From contig NZ_PDJU01000015.1 of the NCBI RefSeq assembly GCF_004116455.1, positions 1 to 52,377 of the forward strand: a stretch of DNA of 52,377 nt. The letters are read 5' to 3'. The notes beneath the pieces are model-generated. The model did not search any database, had not been told where the DNA came from, and worked only from the letters and a program-made list of their open reading frames with translations. Both the position numbers and the translations under genes were made by a program. Position 1 is the stretch's first letter. Each line of letters begins with the position of its first letter. The DNA is from Arcobacter sp. F155 (GTDB taxonomy: Bacteria; Campylobacterota; Campylobacteria; Campylobacterales; Arcobacteraceae). This document shows positions 36,151 to 46,525 of this stretch, piece by piece.

Positions 36151-37548
36151 TTATTTTCCTTGACTTTCTAGCCAATTTTTAAAATCATCTATTTGATTCT
36201 GAGTTTGTTTTGTTGATGTTCCACCTAATGAAGTTCTAGCATTCATAGAGTTTCTTAAATCTAAATACATAATAATCTCTTCATTAATATCTTTTAACTC
36301 TTCACTTGAACTTCTAATTTCATCAATTGTAAGTTCAGAGATATCTTTGTTTAAAGAGTTTGCTTTTGCCACAACATCTTTTGTAATATAATAAGCAGTT
36401 CTAAATGGCATATTTTGTTTTTGTACTAAATAATCAGCTAAATCAGTAGCACTTAAGTGCCCTATTTTACAAGCACCTTCCATTTTATCTACATTTACAA
36501 TCATAGTTTTGATAACTTCATTTAAAATAGATATTGAAATTTCAACTGTTTTAACAGAATCAAAAACACCCTCTTTATCTTCTTGAGTATCTTTGTTATA
36601 GGCTAATGGTAAACCTTTCATAACTGTTAAAAGTGAAATTAAATTTCCATATACACGTCCAGTTTTCCCTCTTAAAAGTTCTGGTACATCTGGGTTTTTC
36701 TTTTGAGGCATAATAGATGAAGTTGTAGCATACTCATCACTCATTCTTACAAATTGGAACTCATAAGAAGACCAAGTAATTAACTCTTCAGAAATTCTTG
36801 AAATATGCATCATACAAGTAGAGATATTAAACAGAATTTCTAATGCAAAATCTCTATCTGAAACTGTATCCATTGCATGAGAAGTTGGAGCAGTGAAGCC
36901 TAACTTTTCACAAGTTGAGTTTCTATCAATATTATGTGGTGTTCCAGCTAATGCAGCACTTCCTAATGGAGAATAGTTGTTTCTTTCATAGGAACTTTCA
37001 AATCTTTGAAAATCTCTTTTAAACATATTTGCATAAGCAAGCATATGATAACCAAAATTAAGTGGTTGTGCATGTTGTAAGTGTGTCATTCCAGGAATTA
37101 AAGTTTCAGTATGTTTGTTTGCAACATTTACAAAAGTATCAACTAACTCTTTTAATTGAGCTTTAATTGAAAGAGATTTTTCTTGAACATAAAGTCTAAA
37201 GTCAGTTGCAACTTGGTCATTTCTACTTCTTGCTGTATGAAGTTTTTTCCCTGGTTCACCTATGATTTCAGTAAGTCTTGACTCAACTGCCATATGAATA
37301 TCTTCTGTTGCAAGTGTAAATTCAAAATCACCTGACTCAATTTCTTTTTTTACTTGAAGTAAACCTTGCTCAATTGCTTCTTGTTCTTCTTTTGTTAAAA
37401 CACCTTGTTCACAAAGCATTTGTGAATGAGCAATACTTCCTCTAATATCTTGAGAATATAACTCTTTATCAAACATGATTGAAGCATTAAACTCATCTAA
37501 AATCTGTGCATTTGTATTTTTTAGTATTTGATTATTTTGATTTGACAT
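36151..37548 (-). CDS. argH: Argininosuccinate lyase
   Basis: 465-residue tetrameric lyase, last step of arginine synthesis: argininosuccinate gives arginine and fumarate. Motifs: [35 protein letters not shown], and the signature loop [11 protein letters not shown] with the catalytic serine. Full length. It faces cheV and shares its terminator. Confidence 0.96.
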   Translation of the reverse strand: MSNQNNQILKNTNAQILDEFNASIMFDKELYSQDIRGSIAHSQMLCEQGVLTKEEQEAIEQGLLQVKKEIESGDFEFTLATEDIHMAVESRLTEIIGEPGKKLHTARSRNDQVATDFRLYVQEKSLSIKAQLKELVDTFVNVANKHTETLIPGMTHLQHAQPLNFGYHMLAYANMFKRDFQRFESSYERNNYSPLGSAALAGTPHNIDRNSTCEKLGFTAPTSHAMDTVSDRDFALEILFNISTCMMHISRISEELITWSSYEFQFVRMSDEYATTSSIMPQKKNPDVPELLRGKTGRVYGNLISLLTVMKGLPLAYNKDTQEDKEGVFDSVKTVEISISILNEVIKTMIVNVDKMEGACKIGHLSATDLADYLVQKQNMPFRTAYYITKDVVAKANSLNKDISELTIDEIRSSSEELKDINEEIIMYLDLRNSMNARTSLGGTSTKQTQNQIDDFKNWLESQGK

Positions 37549-37649
37549 TTATACAATTCCCTATTTTTAACTATTAAATTGGATTATATCAAAATTAGGA
37601 TATATTTGGCTAAAGGACATTATTGAATACACTTGAATTAATAAAAATG

Positions 37650-38510
37650 TCAATAATTACTTAAATAAACCCCAAGAGCAACTATTGCAATTCCTAATAT
37701 TGTAATAAGCTCAAAGGTCTCACCATAAATAAAATATCCACTTATTGCTGCACTTACAGGTATTAAATAAAAAATAGAAGCTACTTTACTAACTTCTGCT
37801 CTTCTAATCATTATATATAATAAACTTAAAGCTCCAATAGAAACCCCAATTGTCATAAACAATAAAGCATAGATAAACTCACTTGTCCAAACAACTTCAT
37901 ATGAGTCAAACATTAACATTAAAATAAGACAAACAAAACCTGAAGCTATTGATTGAATGGCTCCACCAGAAAAGATATTCATATTTTCACAAAATTTCTT
38001 TTGATACAAATTTCCAAGAGAAAGTCCTAGTAAACCAAAAACAGATAAAGCTATTGAGTATAAACCTGCTGTTGTAATATCCATATTATTTACTAAAACT
38101 AACATTACGCCTACAAGCCCTACGAGTAAGCCAAAGGCTTGTATAATTCCAGTATCTTCACTTAGAAAACTTTTTGCCAATACTGCTACTAAAATAGGTT
38201 GTAAAGCAATAATCATAGCACTAAGAGCAGGTGAAAGCCCCATATCAATAGATATAAAAATCCCGATTGAAAATACTGCTACAGTTAGAATTCCAGCAAT
38301 ACTTATATGAAAGATATCTTTTATACTTGGTAAGTTTACTTTCATATATTTCATTATAAAGAGTAAAATTAAACCAGCAAGAAAAAATCTTAAAGTCAAA
38401 AAACTTAAAGGAGTAGAATATGGTAAACCATATTTTGCACCAACAAAACCACTTCCATATAATGCTACAAACAAAAAAGGAAAAACCAAATGTTTAATTT
38501 TTTCAATCAT
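37650..38510 (-). CDS. EamA-family (DMT) transporter
   Basis: About 286 residues with ten membrane segments in two EamA repeats, an inner-membrane drug/metabolite transporter, probably an exporter. ATG 38510 (MIEKIKHLVFPFL) is chosen: it puts the first membrane segment near the N-terminus and lies about 35 bp after the predicted transcription start; the upstream in-frame start would extend into the promoter. A perfect palindrome over its -35 region suggests control by a dedicated repressor, but none is adjacent. Confidence 0.85.
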   Translation of the reverse strand: MIEKIKHLVFPFLFVALYGSGFVGAKYGLPYSTPLSFLTLRFFLAGLILLFIMKYMKVNLPSIKDIFHISIAGILTVAVFSIGIFISIDMGLSPALSAMIIALQPILVAVLAKSFLSEDTGIIQAFGLLVGLVGVMLVLVNNMDITTAGLYSIALSVFGLLGLSLGNLYQKKFCENMNIFSGGAIQSIASGFVCLILMLMFDSYEVVWTSEFIYALLFMTIGVSIGALSLLYIMIRRAEVSKVASIFYLIPVSAAISGYFIYGETFELITILGIAIVALGVYLSNY

Positions 38511-38551
38511 AATTATCTTTTCCCCATTAATAATATTTACTGATGTTAAAA

Positions 38552-38580
38552 AGTATAGCAACATTTGACTAGCTAGTCAA
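38552..38580 (-). promoter_or_regulatory. EamA promoter with overlapping 16-bp palindromic operator
   Basis: On the minus strand TTGACT (-35, 38580-38575), a 17-bp spacer and TATACT (-10, 38557-38552) form a near-consensus promoter. The -35 is the left end of a perfect palindrome, TTGACTAGCTAGTCAA (38565-38580). A repressor bound there would block RNA polymerase; the symmetry resembles TetR/MarR-type operators. Confidence 0.7.
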
Positions 38581-38605
38581 CAAAGAAAATTAAGATTAAA
38601 AAATG

Positions 38606-40078
38606 CTAATGTTTATAATTATCTGTACCATTCAAACTTTTTGCTTTTACACTATCTTTTCCAATAAACTCTTTTTCATTTGCATTTGAAACAATAAGTT
38701 TTGCTATAGTATCTGTTTGAACAGTGATATCATGAGTTTGATTAGCAATTGATGCATTTTGTTGAGTTTGTTTATCTAAAGTTGTAACAGCATCATTTAT
38801 TTGTTCAATTCCTAATTGTTGCTCTTTTGATGCACTTTCAATATCTGAAATAAGCTTTATTGTTTTAGTAATATTATCACTAAGACCATTATAACCTTCA
38901 ATCATCTTATCTGAAATAATTTTACCATTATTAGCTTTTGTTGTTGCATTTTCTACTAAGTCTTTAATCTCTTTTGCTGCTTCAGCTGACCTTGATGCTA
39001 GGTTTCTAACCTCTTGAGCAACTACAGCAAAACCTTTCCCTGCTTCACCTGCTGTTGCTGCTTCAACTGCTGCATTTAGTGAAAGGATATTTGTTTGAAA
39101 TGCAATTTGATCAATAACCGTAATAGCTTCATTAATAGCATTTACTTCATCATCTATCTCATTCATTGCAGTTGTAGTTTCTTGCGCTAATGTTTTTCCT
39201 TCATTTGCAGAACTAGTTACTTGATTTGCAAACTCTGCCATTTTCATTACATTTTGAGTATTTGAAGAGATATTACTTGTAATTTGCTCTAATGCAGCAG
39301 CTGTTTCTTCTAATGAGGCTGCTGCTTCATTTGAATTAAGGTTTAACTTATCTACATTTTCAAGTAGTATATTTGAGCTTTCATCAAGGGTTAAACCATT
39401 ACTTTTATTCTCAACTAACATTTTGTTTATTACATCAGAAAGACTATTTAAACCATTAGCTGTCTCACCTAAATCCTTTCCTTCAACTCTATAAGTAAAA
39501 TCTAATTTTTGATAAGAAGTTAATGCATTTGAGATACTATTTAAATCTCCATTAACTTTAGAAGAAACTATTTGAAATAGGTCATTTATACCATTTTTTA
39601 GTTCTTCTATTCCATCATTTTGTGTTTTTTCAGTGATAGTTTGGTCCATAACTCCCGTTTTTGCAATATCAATAGCCTCTTTTACACTCTCAATAACTTT
39701 TTTTGAATCAGTTATATCTTGTGCAAATTTAACTACTCTAGTTACTTTTCCACTTTTGTCTTTTACAGGAGTATATGAAGCTTGAATCCAAATAGAACTA
39801 CCATCTTTTTTAAATCTTTCGAACTCATCTATTTGTGATTTTCCACTTGCTAGGTCTTTCCAAAAGTTTGTATATTCAGTAGTATTTATATATGTTTTAT
39901 CACAAAACATACTATGATGTTTCCCTGCAACTTCATTTAAGTTATATCCTAATGCATTTAAAAAGTTATCATTTGCTTGTATTATTGTTCCATCAGGCTT
40001 AAATGATATGATTGCATAATTTTCTTCCATTGCAGCTAATCTTGCTGCCTCTTCTTCTGTTTTTCCTAAACCAAACAT
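38606..40078 (-). CDS. Soluble PAS-domain methyl-accepting chemotaxis protein
   Basis: 490 residues, no membrane segment. N-terminal PAS/PAC domain (about 20-130, with [21 protein letters not shown] and [27 protein letters not shown]), a linker, and the chemoreceptor signalling domain whose hairpin tip includes [20 protein letters not shown] and [15 protein letters not shown]. It probably senses an internal signal such as redox state, like Aer-type receptors; whether the PAS domain binds haem or FAD cannot be told. Confidence 0.92.
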   Translation of the reverse strand: MFGLGKTEEEAARLAAMEENYAIISFKPDGTIIQANDNFLNALGYNLNEVAGKHHSMFCDKTYINTTEYTNFWKDLASGKSQIDEFERFKKDGSSIWIQASYTPVKDKSGKVTRVVKFAQDITDSKKVIESVKEAIDIAKTGVMDQTITEKTQNDGIEELKNGINDLFQIVSSKVNGDLNSISNALTSYQKLDFTYRVEGKDLGETANGLNSLSDVINKMLVENKSNGLTLDESSNILLENVDKLNLNSNEAAASLEETAAALEQITSNISSNTQNVMKMAEFANQVTSSANEGKTLAQETTTAMNEIDDEVNAINEAITVIDQIAFQTNILSLNAAVEAATAGEAGKGFAVVAQEVRNLASRSAEAAKEIKDLVENATTKANNGKIISDKMIEGYNGLSDNITKTIKLISDIESASKEQQLGIEQINDAVTTLDKQTQQNASIANQTHDITVQTDTIAKLIVSNANEKEFIGKDSVKAKSLNGTDNYKH

Positions 40079-40160
40079 AAACTACTCCAAAAGTTGCTAA
40101 TAATATTTTTCTTCTTTTACTTTACCTTAATCTTTTTAAATCTCTAGTTAGTAAAAATAA

Positions 40161-40194
40161 AAAAACCCAAGTTGAGTAAACAACTTGGGTTTTT
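40161..40194. terminator. Strong hairpin terminator after nifU
   Basis: AAAAACCCAAGTTG - AGTAAA - CAACTTGGGTTTTT makes a 14-bp stem. On the minus strand it follows the nifU stop by 23 bp and is followed by a run of U, a classic intrinsic terminator. Confidence 0.9.
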
Positions 40195-40217
40195 AGTATA
40201 GTTGATTAAACTAATGA

Positions 40218-41198
40218 TTAGATTGGTAATACTCTAATGTTTTCATCAACTTTTTGCTTAAGTACAGACTCAATTGCATATAATGTTCCAGTATCTCCTG
40301 AAGCACATCCTGAACATGCACCTAAGTATCTAATATATAAGTCATAGAATGGCATATTTTCTTTAATATCAATGATTTCCATGTTACCACCATCCATCAT
40401 TAACATTGGTCTAATATCAGCATCTAATACTTCATCAATTGTTTTAATTCTTTGAACAATAGTCATTTTATCAAAAGTTGAAGAACCAGCAGCACTTGCA
40501 TCAGCAGCTTCTTTTAATTTTTCTTGTTCCATTTCAGCTCTAACATCATTTAAAATATCAACTAAATAAATATCTTTCTCTTCATGTCCACCTGGTTTAA
40601 TACATGATTTACAGAAAGCTCCTGCTTTTGTATAATCAGTAATCTCTTCAACAGTTTTTAAATCATTTAATCTAACAACTTCTTGAATTGTTCCTAAAGT
40701 TACCCTAGCACACTCACAAATAATTACTTCAGTCTCAAAAGATTCCATATCTACACCTTTATATGTAGCAGCAGCTTTTTTGATAACATCATAAGCCATT
40801 ACAGAACAGTGCATTTTTTGAGGTGGAACAGCAGGAACATCTGGATGGTCTCTTAATGCTTTTTCAACATCAATATTTGTAATCTTAACAGCTTCATCAA
40901 CTGTTTTACCTTCACATAACTCAGCCATAGCATCAGAAGAAGCAATTGCAGTACCACAACCAAAAGATTTGAATTTTGATTCTAAAATTTTGTTTGTACC
41001 TTCTTCAATACACCAGTAAAGTCTTACTGCATCACCACATGATTCTGCACCAAAGTCAGCAATGATTAGTTTTCCACCTAACTCTTTTGCTCTTTCTTCA
41101 GTAATTTCACCTTGGTGAGTTGGGTCATCCATTCTTCTAATAACTTGATTTGAGTATTCGTCCCAAATTGATCCACTAATTAAATCATTTTTTGCCAT
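40218..41198 (-). CDS. nifU: Fe-S cluster scaffold NifU
   Basis: 326-residue three-domain scaffold: IscU-like N-terminal domain (cysteines in AESCGDAVR, FGCGTAIAS and MHCSV), a central [2Fe-2S] ferredoxin-like domain (CECARVTLG and FCKSCIKPGG) and a C-terminal NifU domain with GACSGCASG. It assembles clusters on sulfur supplied by NifS. NifU/NifS is the general Fe-S system of Campylobacterota, not tied to nitrogen fixation. It follows nifS by 18 bp. Confidence 0.96.
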   Translation of the reverse strand: MAKNDLISGSIWDEYSNQVIRRMDDPTHQGEITEERAKELGGKLIIADFGAESCGDAVRLYWCIEEGTNKILESKFKSFGCGTAIASSDAMAELCEGKTVDEAVKITNIDVEKALRDHPDVPAVPPQKMHCSVMAYDVIKKAAATYKGVDMESFETEVIICECARVTLGTIQEVVRLNDLKTVEEITDYTKAGAFCKSCIKPGGHEEKDIYLVDILNDVRAEMEQEKLKEAADASAAGSSTFDKMTIVQRIKTIDEVLDADIRPMLMMDGGNMEIIDIKENMPFYDLYIRYLGACSGCASGDTGTLYAIESVLKQKVDENIRVLPI

Positions 41199-41216
41199 TT
41201 AAATATTCCTTAGTTT

Positions 41217-42431
<1,215 letters not shown>

Positions 42432-42489
42432 TTACATTTTAACACGATATTATTCCATAATTATGTGTTATTTCTAATTAAATCGCGTA

Positions 42490-42495
42490 ATTATA
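42490..42495 (-). promoter_or_regulatory. -10 element of the nifS promoter
   Basis: TATAAT on the minus strand, 77 bp before the nifS ATG, with the 19-bp palindrome 8 bp upstream of it, so the operator covers the promoter spacer and -35 region. Confidence 0.6.
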
Positions 42496-42502
42496 TTTTA
42501 AA

Positions 42503-42521
42503 TAGGATAAAAACAGTCTTA
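42503..42521. promoter_or_regulatory. IscR-like operator upstream of nifS
   Basis: TAGGAT-AAAAACA-GTCTTA, an imperfect palindrome with GAT-N7-GTC, the half-site spacing of the IscR type 1 box (GAC-N7-GTC). It matches, with flanks (AAATAGGA...AGTC-TAATTA), the element before sufB at 44915-44933, and lies just upstream of the nifS -10. Confidence 0.6.
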
Positions 42522-42609
42522 ATTAAAAAATGTAGATATTTTTAATTAATTCTAATAAAAAAATAAGCTTCTTATGACATAATATAAAAAACTTTAAAGG
42601 TTATTATTT

Positions 42610-43419
42610 ATGTTAAAAAAATTACTATTAACACTTATCGTACCGTTTCTAATGGTATTTATTTCTGGTTGTAATGATGATTCTTCTCAAACAAAAGAAG
42701 AGAAGAAAGTATTAAAAGTTGGGATGGAGCTTGCTTACCCACCTTTTGAAATGAGTGAAAAAGATGGAACACCTTCTGGAGTATCTGTTGATTTTGCAAA
42801 AGCTTTAGGTAAAGAGCTAGGACGTGAAGTTATTATTGAAAATATCGCTTGGGATGGTCTTATTCCTTCACTTAAAACAGGAAAAATTGATTTAATCATC
42901 TCTTCTATGACAATTACTGAAGAGAGAAAAAAGTCAATTGACTTTTCAATTCCTTATGCTCAATCTTCACTAGCTATCTTAGCAAACAAAAACTCTGCTA
43001 TTTCTTCAATTAATGATTTAAACCAAGAGGGTAAAAAAGTTGCAGTAAAAAAAGGTTCTACTGGACACGTTTATGCAAAAGACAATTTACCAAATGCAGA
43101 AATTTTAGTATTTGATAAAGAAGCTGCTTGTGTTTTAGAAGTAGTTCAAGGTAAAGCAGATGGGTTTTTATATGATCAATTAACTATTTATAAAAACTAT
43201 GCAAAAAATAAAGATACAACTGTAGCACTTCTTCAATCTTTCCAAGAAGACTTTGAATACTGGGGAGTTGCACTAAAAAAAGATAGCCCACTTAAAAAAG
43301 ATGTTGATGCATTTATTAAAAAAGCAAAAGCAGATGGAACATTTGACTCTTTTGCAAATAAATACCTAACTGATGCTAAAAAAACATTTGATGACCTTGG
43401 CATTCCATTTTTCTTCTAG
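42610..43419 (+). CDS. Amino-acid ABC transporter substrate-binding lipoprotein
   Basis: 269-residue SBP_bac_3-family protein. It has a lipoprotein signal peptide with lipobox ISGC (Cys about 21), then the ligand fold (LKVGMELAYPPFEMSEKDGTPSGVSVDFAKALGKELG; SSMTITEERKKSIDFS). It binds a polar amino acid; which one is unclear. The stop is TAG, in the same frame as the following permease, whose ribosome binding site overlaps it. Confidence 0.9.
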   Translation: MLKKLLLTLIVPFLMVFISGCNDDSSQTKEEKKVLKVGMELAYPPFEMSEKDGTPSGVSVDFAKALGKELGREVIIENIAWDGLIPSLKTGKIDLIISSMTITEERKKSIDFSIPYAQSSLAILANKNSAISSINDLNQEGKKVAVKKGSTGHVYAKDNLPNAEILVFDKEAACVLEVVQGKADGFLYDQLTIYKNYAKNKDTTVALLQSFQEDFEYWGVALKKDSPLKKDVDAFIKKAKADGTFDSFANKYLTDAKKTFDDLGIPFFF

Positions 43420-43428
43420 GACTTAAAA

Positions 43429-44220
43429 ATTAAACTAAAAAATCTATTTATTAATGAATTAGGATTTAAAAAAGGTAAAAAGCTTTCAAAAGCTGCTTAC
43501 CTTTTTAATTTTGTTCTTCTTATTGCTATTGTTTTTATTACATTTTATTTTATGTTTAAAAACATCTCTTATAACTTCAATTGGACAAGTGTTTATGAAT
43601 ATAGGCAAAAGTTTATTGATGGCTTTTTAATGACTATTATTATTTCATTTTTTGCTCTTATTCTAAGTTTTATTATTGGTCTATTTTTTGCTTATGGACA
43701 AAACTCAAAGTTTATACTACTTAGATTTTTTTCAAGGTTTTATATTGAACTAATAAGAGGAACTCCTCTTTTAGTACAAATACTTATTTTCTTTTATGTA
43801 TTTGCAAATAATTTAGGCTTTGAAAATAGATATGTAGTAGGAACAGTTATTTTAGCTCTTTTTGCAGGAGCTTATGTAAGTGAGATTATAAGAGGTGCTA
43901 TACAATCAGTTGAAGTAGAACAGTTTGAAACAAGTCTAAGTTTGGGAATGACAAACTATCAAATGTACAGATATGTGATTTTCCCTCAAGCTTTTAGAAG
44001 AATGTTGCCTGCTTTAACGGGACAGTTTGCAAGTATTATAAAGGACTCTTCACTACTTTCAATTATCTCTATTAGTGAATTTACAATGAATGCCCAAGAG
44101 GTAAATGCATATACTTACTCTACACTAGAAAGTTATATTCCCCTTGCAATTGGATATTTACTTCTAACCTACCCTATTTCATACTATACAAATAGATTAG
44201 AAGCAAAAATAAAAATGTAA
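43429..44220 (+). CDS. Amino-acid ABC transporter permease, probable AUU start
   Basis: HisM/GlnP-type inner-membrane permease. The first ATG (43552) falls inside the first hydrophobic stretch, but the frame is open back to the binding-protein TAG. The upstream part encodes a basic N-terminus and a full membrane segment (AYLFNFVLLIAIVFITFYF). The best initiator is ATT 43429, 7 nt after AGGA, giving 263 residues; no ATG, GTG or TTG is available. The EAA loop is visible (SLSLGMTNYQMYRYVIFPQAFRRMLP). No ATPase gene follows. Confidence 0.85.
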   Translation: MKLKNLFINELGFKKGKKLSKAAYLFNFVLLIAIVFITFYFMFKNISYNFNWTSVYEYRQKFIDGFLMTIIISFFALILSFIIGLFFAYGQNSKFILLRFFSRFYIELIRGTPLLVQILIFFYVFANNLGFENRYVVGTVILALFAGAYVSEIIRGAIQSVEVEQFETSLSLGMTNYQMYRYVIFPQAFRRMLPALTGQFASIIKDSSLLSIISISEFTMNAQEVNAYTYSTLESYIPLAIGYLLLTYPISYYTNRLEAKIKM

Positions 44221-44234
44221 AATTATGAAGTATG

Positions 44235-44768
44235 TTAAAATCTTTTAAGAGATTTTTTCATACTCTCATAAAGATCTTTATACTCTTGTTCTGAAAGAGT
44301 TTTTTCTTGACTCATTAACACTAACTTTAATTCTTGTGCATCTTTTCTAAAAGGTATTTGTAAGTGTTCGTAAGAATTTACAACAAAATCAAACCTTTTA
44401 TAAAAGTTTAGTCTTTTTTGTGTGATTTCATCTACTATTGGTTCTATTTCTAAAACTATATTCTTATTATCACTTATAAATTTTTCTAAAATCTTAGAAC
44501 CATATGATTGCCCCCTTAATTCACTATTTACAGCAAAATGTTCTAAAAAAGTATATATTTTATTTTTTGTATTGATTTTCCAAAAAAAGACAATAGAGAT
44601 TAAAACCTCATCTTCCACATAACAAGTCATCTTAAAATTTTTATCAGTTAAAATCTCTTCTTGCTCTTCTAATGTTCTTCTTTCAACTTCAGGAAAAGAG
44701 TCTAAATATAATTTCCATGCTTTATCAAAGTACTTATTATCTTTACTTTCAATAAATACAAGTTCCAT
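44235..44768 (-). CDS. GNAT-family N-acetyltransferase
   Basis: 177 residues with the GNAT acetyl-CoA-binding motif near ELRGQSYGSKILEKFI (about 86-101). A beta strand VLEIEP with FYKRFDFVV follows. The substrate is unknown. It faces the ABC permease gene and is divergent from the suf operon; no partner suggests a function. Confidence 0.8.
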   Translation of the reverse strand: MELVFIESKDNKYFDKAWKLYLDSFPEVERRTLEEQEEILTDKNFKMTCYVEDEVLISIVFFWKINTKNKIYTFLEHFAVNSELRGQSYGSKILEKFISDNKNIVLEIEPIVDEITQKRLNFYKRFDFVVNSYEHLQIPFRKDAQELKLVLMSQEKTLSEQEYKDLYESMKKSLKRF

Positions 44769-44914
44769 AATATCTCCTATTATAAAATCAAAGCAGTAAT
44801 CTACTCAAAACTACTTGTAAAGAACTTGAAATAAAGTTAAAATTTTATTTAAAGTAAAATATTAGTTAAACATTTATACTATTATTTAATGAACATATGT
44901 TAAATTTCTCTAAA

Positions 44915-44933
44915 TAGGACAATTTTAGTCCTA
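44915..44933. promoter_or_regulatory. IscR-like operator upstream of sufB
   Basis: TAGGAC-AATTTTA-GTCCTA is a 6-bp perfect inverted repeat with a 7-bp centre, and GAC-N7-GTC is the IscR type 1 half-site spacing. It lies 20 bp before the sufB ATG, overlapping the likely transcription start, and matches the nifS upstream element. Confidence 0.62.
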
Positions 44934-44952
44934 ATTAGAAAAAGGCTTTAAA

Positions 44953-46389
44953 ATGAGTGAAAACAAACATTTAAAAGAGATTTTAAAACAAGACTACAAA
45001 CTAGGTTTTGAAACACTTGTAGAGAGTGATACATTTCCTAAAGGCTTAAATGAAGATGTGATAAAAGCCATCTCAAAAAAGAAAGAAGAGCCAGAGTGGT
45101 TACTTGACTTTAGATTAAAAGCATACAAGATTTGGCTAAAGATGGAAGAGCCAGATTGGGCACATCTAAACTATCCAAAAATAGATTATCAAGATATTGC
45201 ATACTATAGTGCACCTAAAAAAGCATTGGATTCTTTAGATGAAGTTGACCCAGAAATTTTAAAAACATATGAAAAACTTGGTATTCCATTAGAAGAGCAA
45301 AAAATGCTTGCTGGTGTTGCAGTTGATGCTGTATTTGATTCAGTTTCTGTTAAAACTACTTATCAAGAAGAGTTAGAGAAATTAGGGATTATCTTCTGTT
45401 CTATTTCAGAAGCAGCTCATTCTCACCCAGAAATTCTAAAAAAATATTTAGCCTCAGTTGTAAGTAAAAACGACAACTACTTTGCAACACTAAATAGTGC
45501 AGTATTTACAGATGGAAGTTTTGTATATATTCCACCAAATACTAGATGTCCAATGGAGCTTTCAACTTACTTTAGAATAAATGCTTTAAATACAGGACAG
45601 TTTGAAAGAACACTTATTATCTGTGATGAAAACTCTTATGTTTCATACAATGAAGGTTGTTCAGCTCCAATGAGAGATGAAAGACAACTTCACGCAGCTG
45701 TTGTTGAATTAGTAGCCCTAGAAAATGCACAAATAAAATATTCTACTATTCAAAACTGGTACCCAGGTGATGAGCAAGGTAAAGGTGGTATTTTAAACTT
45801 TGTTACTAAAAGAGGTTTATGTAAAGGAGATAACTCAAAAATCTCTTGGACACAAGTTGAAACAGGTTCAAGTTTAACTTGGAAATACCCTTCATGTGTT
45901 TTAAAAGGAAATAACTCAGTTGGAGAATTCTACTCTGTAGCAATTTCAAGCAAAGCCCAACAAGCTGATACTGGTAGTAAAATGATTCACTTAGGTGAAA
46001 ATACAAAATCTACTATTATCTCAAAAGGTATCTCTGCTATGACTGGTGTAAATGCCTATAGAGGATTAGTTAGTGTAGGTAAAAATGCAAAAAATGCAAG
46101 AAACATTTCAGAGTGTGATTCACTGCTAATTGGACATAAGTGTAAAGCACATACATATCCATACCATGAGATTAAAAACTCAAGTGCACATATTGAACAT
46201 GAAGCAACAACTTCAAAGATATCTGAAGAACAATTATTTTATTTATCTCAAAGAGGTATTGACGAAGAAGATGCTATTGCTATGATTGTAAATGGATTCT
46301 GTAAAGAGGTATTAAAAGAGTTACCTATGGAGTTTGCAGCGGAAGCTAAAGAGTTATTAAATATCTCTTTAGAAGGAAGCGTCGGATAA
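44953..46389 (+). CDS. sufB: SUF Fe-S assembly scaffold subunit SufB
   Basis: 478 residues, full-length SufB of the SufBC2D complex that builds Fe-S clusters using sulfur from SufS-SufE. Motifs: [28 protein letters not shown]-like [25 protein letters not shown]-like [11 protein letters not shown], and the late [21 protein letters not shown] typical of the SufB/D C-terminus. AAAAAGG precedes the ATG. It ends GGATAA, directly entering intercistronic element B. Confidence 0.96.
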   Translation: MSENKHLKEILKQDYKLGFETLVESDTFPKGLNEDVIKAISKKKEEPEWLLDFRLKAYKIWLKMEEPDWAHLNYPKIDYQDIAYYSAPKKALDSLDEVDPEILKTYEKLGIPLEEQKMLAGVAVDAVFDSVSVKTTYQEELEKLGIIFCSISEAAHSHPEILKKYLASVVSKNDNYFATLNSAVFTDGSFVYIPPNTRCPMELSTYFRINALNTGQFERTLIICDENSYVSYNEGCSAPMRDERQLHAAVVELVALENAQIKYSTIQNWYPGDEQGKGGILNFVTKRGLCKGDNSKISWTQVETGSSLTWKYPSCVLKGNNSVGEFYSVAISSKAQQADTGSKMIHLGENTKSTIISKGISAMTGVNAYRGLVSVGKNAKNARNISECDSLLIGHKCKAHTYPYHEIKNSSAHIEHEATTSKISEEQLFYLSQRGIDEEDAIAMIVNGFCKEVLKELPMEFAAEAKELLNISLEGSVG

Positions 46390-46525
46390 AACAAAAAGAG
46401 ATAACTCGTTATCTCCTTTAGAGTTTTTGGTCACTTTTTAATGATTTTTTATAAATCATGATAAAAAAGTGTTAATAAATAAAAAGGTTCCCTTGAAAAA
46501 TGGAACATTTTTAAAGGAATAAATT
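46390..46525 (+). promoter_or_regulatory. Structured intercistronic RNA element, copy B (sufB/sufC)
   Basis: The 136-bp gap has the same plan as the doeD/doeC gap. H1: GAGATAAC/GTTATCTC (46398-46415) with loop TC, then CCTTTAG. H2: CACTTTTT and ATGATTT paired with AAATCAT and AAAAAGTG (46432-46471). Then ATAAATAAA (46475-46483). H3: GTTCC/GGAAC (46487-46506), ATTTTT and AAAGGA. H1 and H3 stems differ from copy A by paired changes. CCTTGAAAAAT (46491-46501) can pair with ATTTTTAAAGG (46507-46517), 10 of 11 positions, covering the sufC ribosome binding site. Confidence 0.6.
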
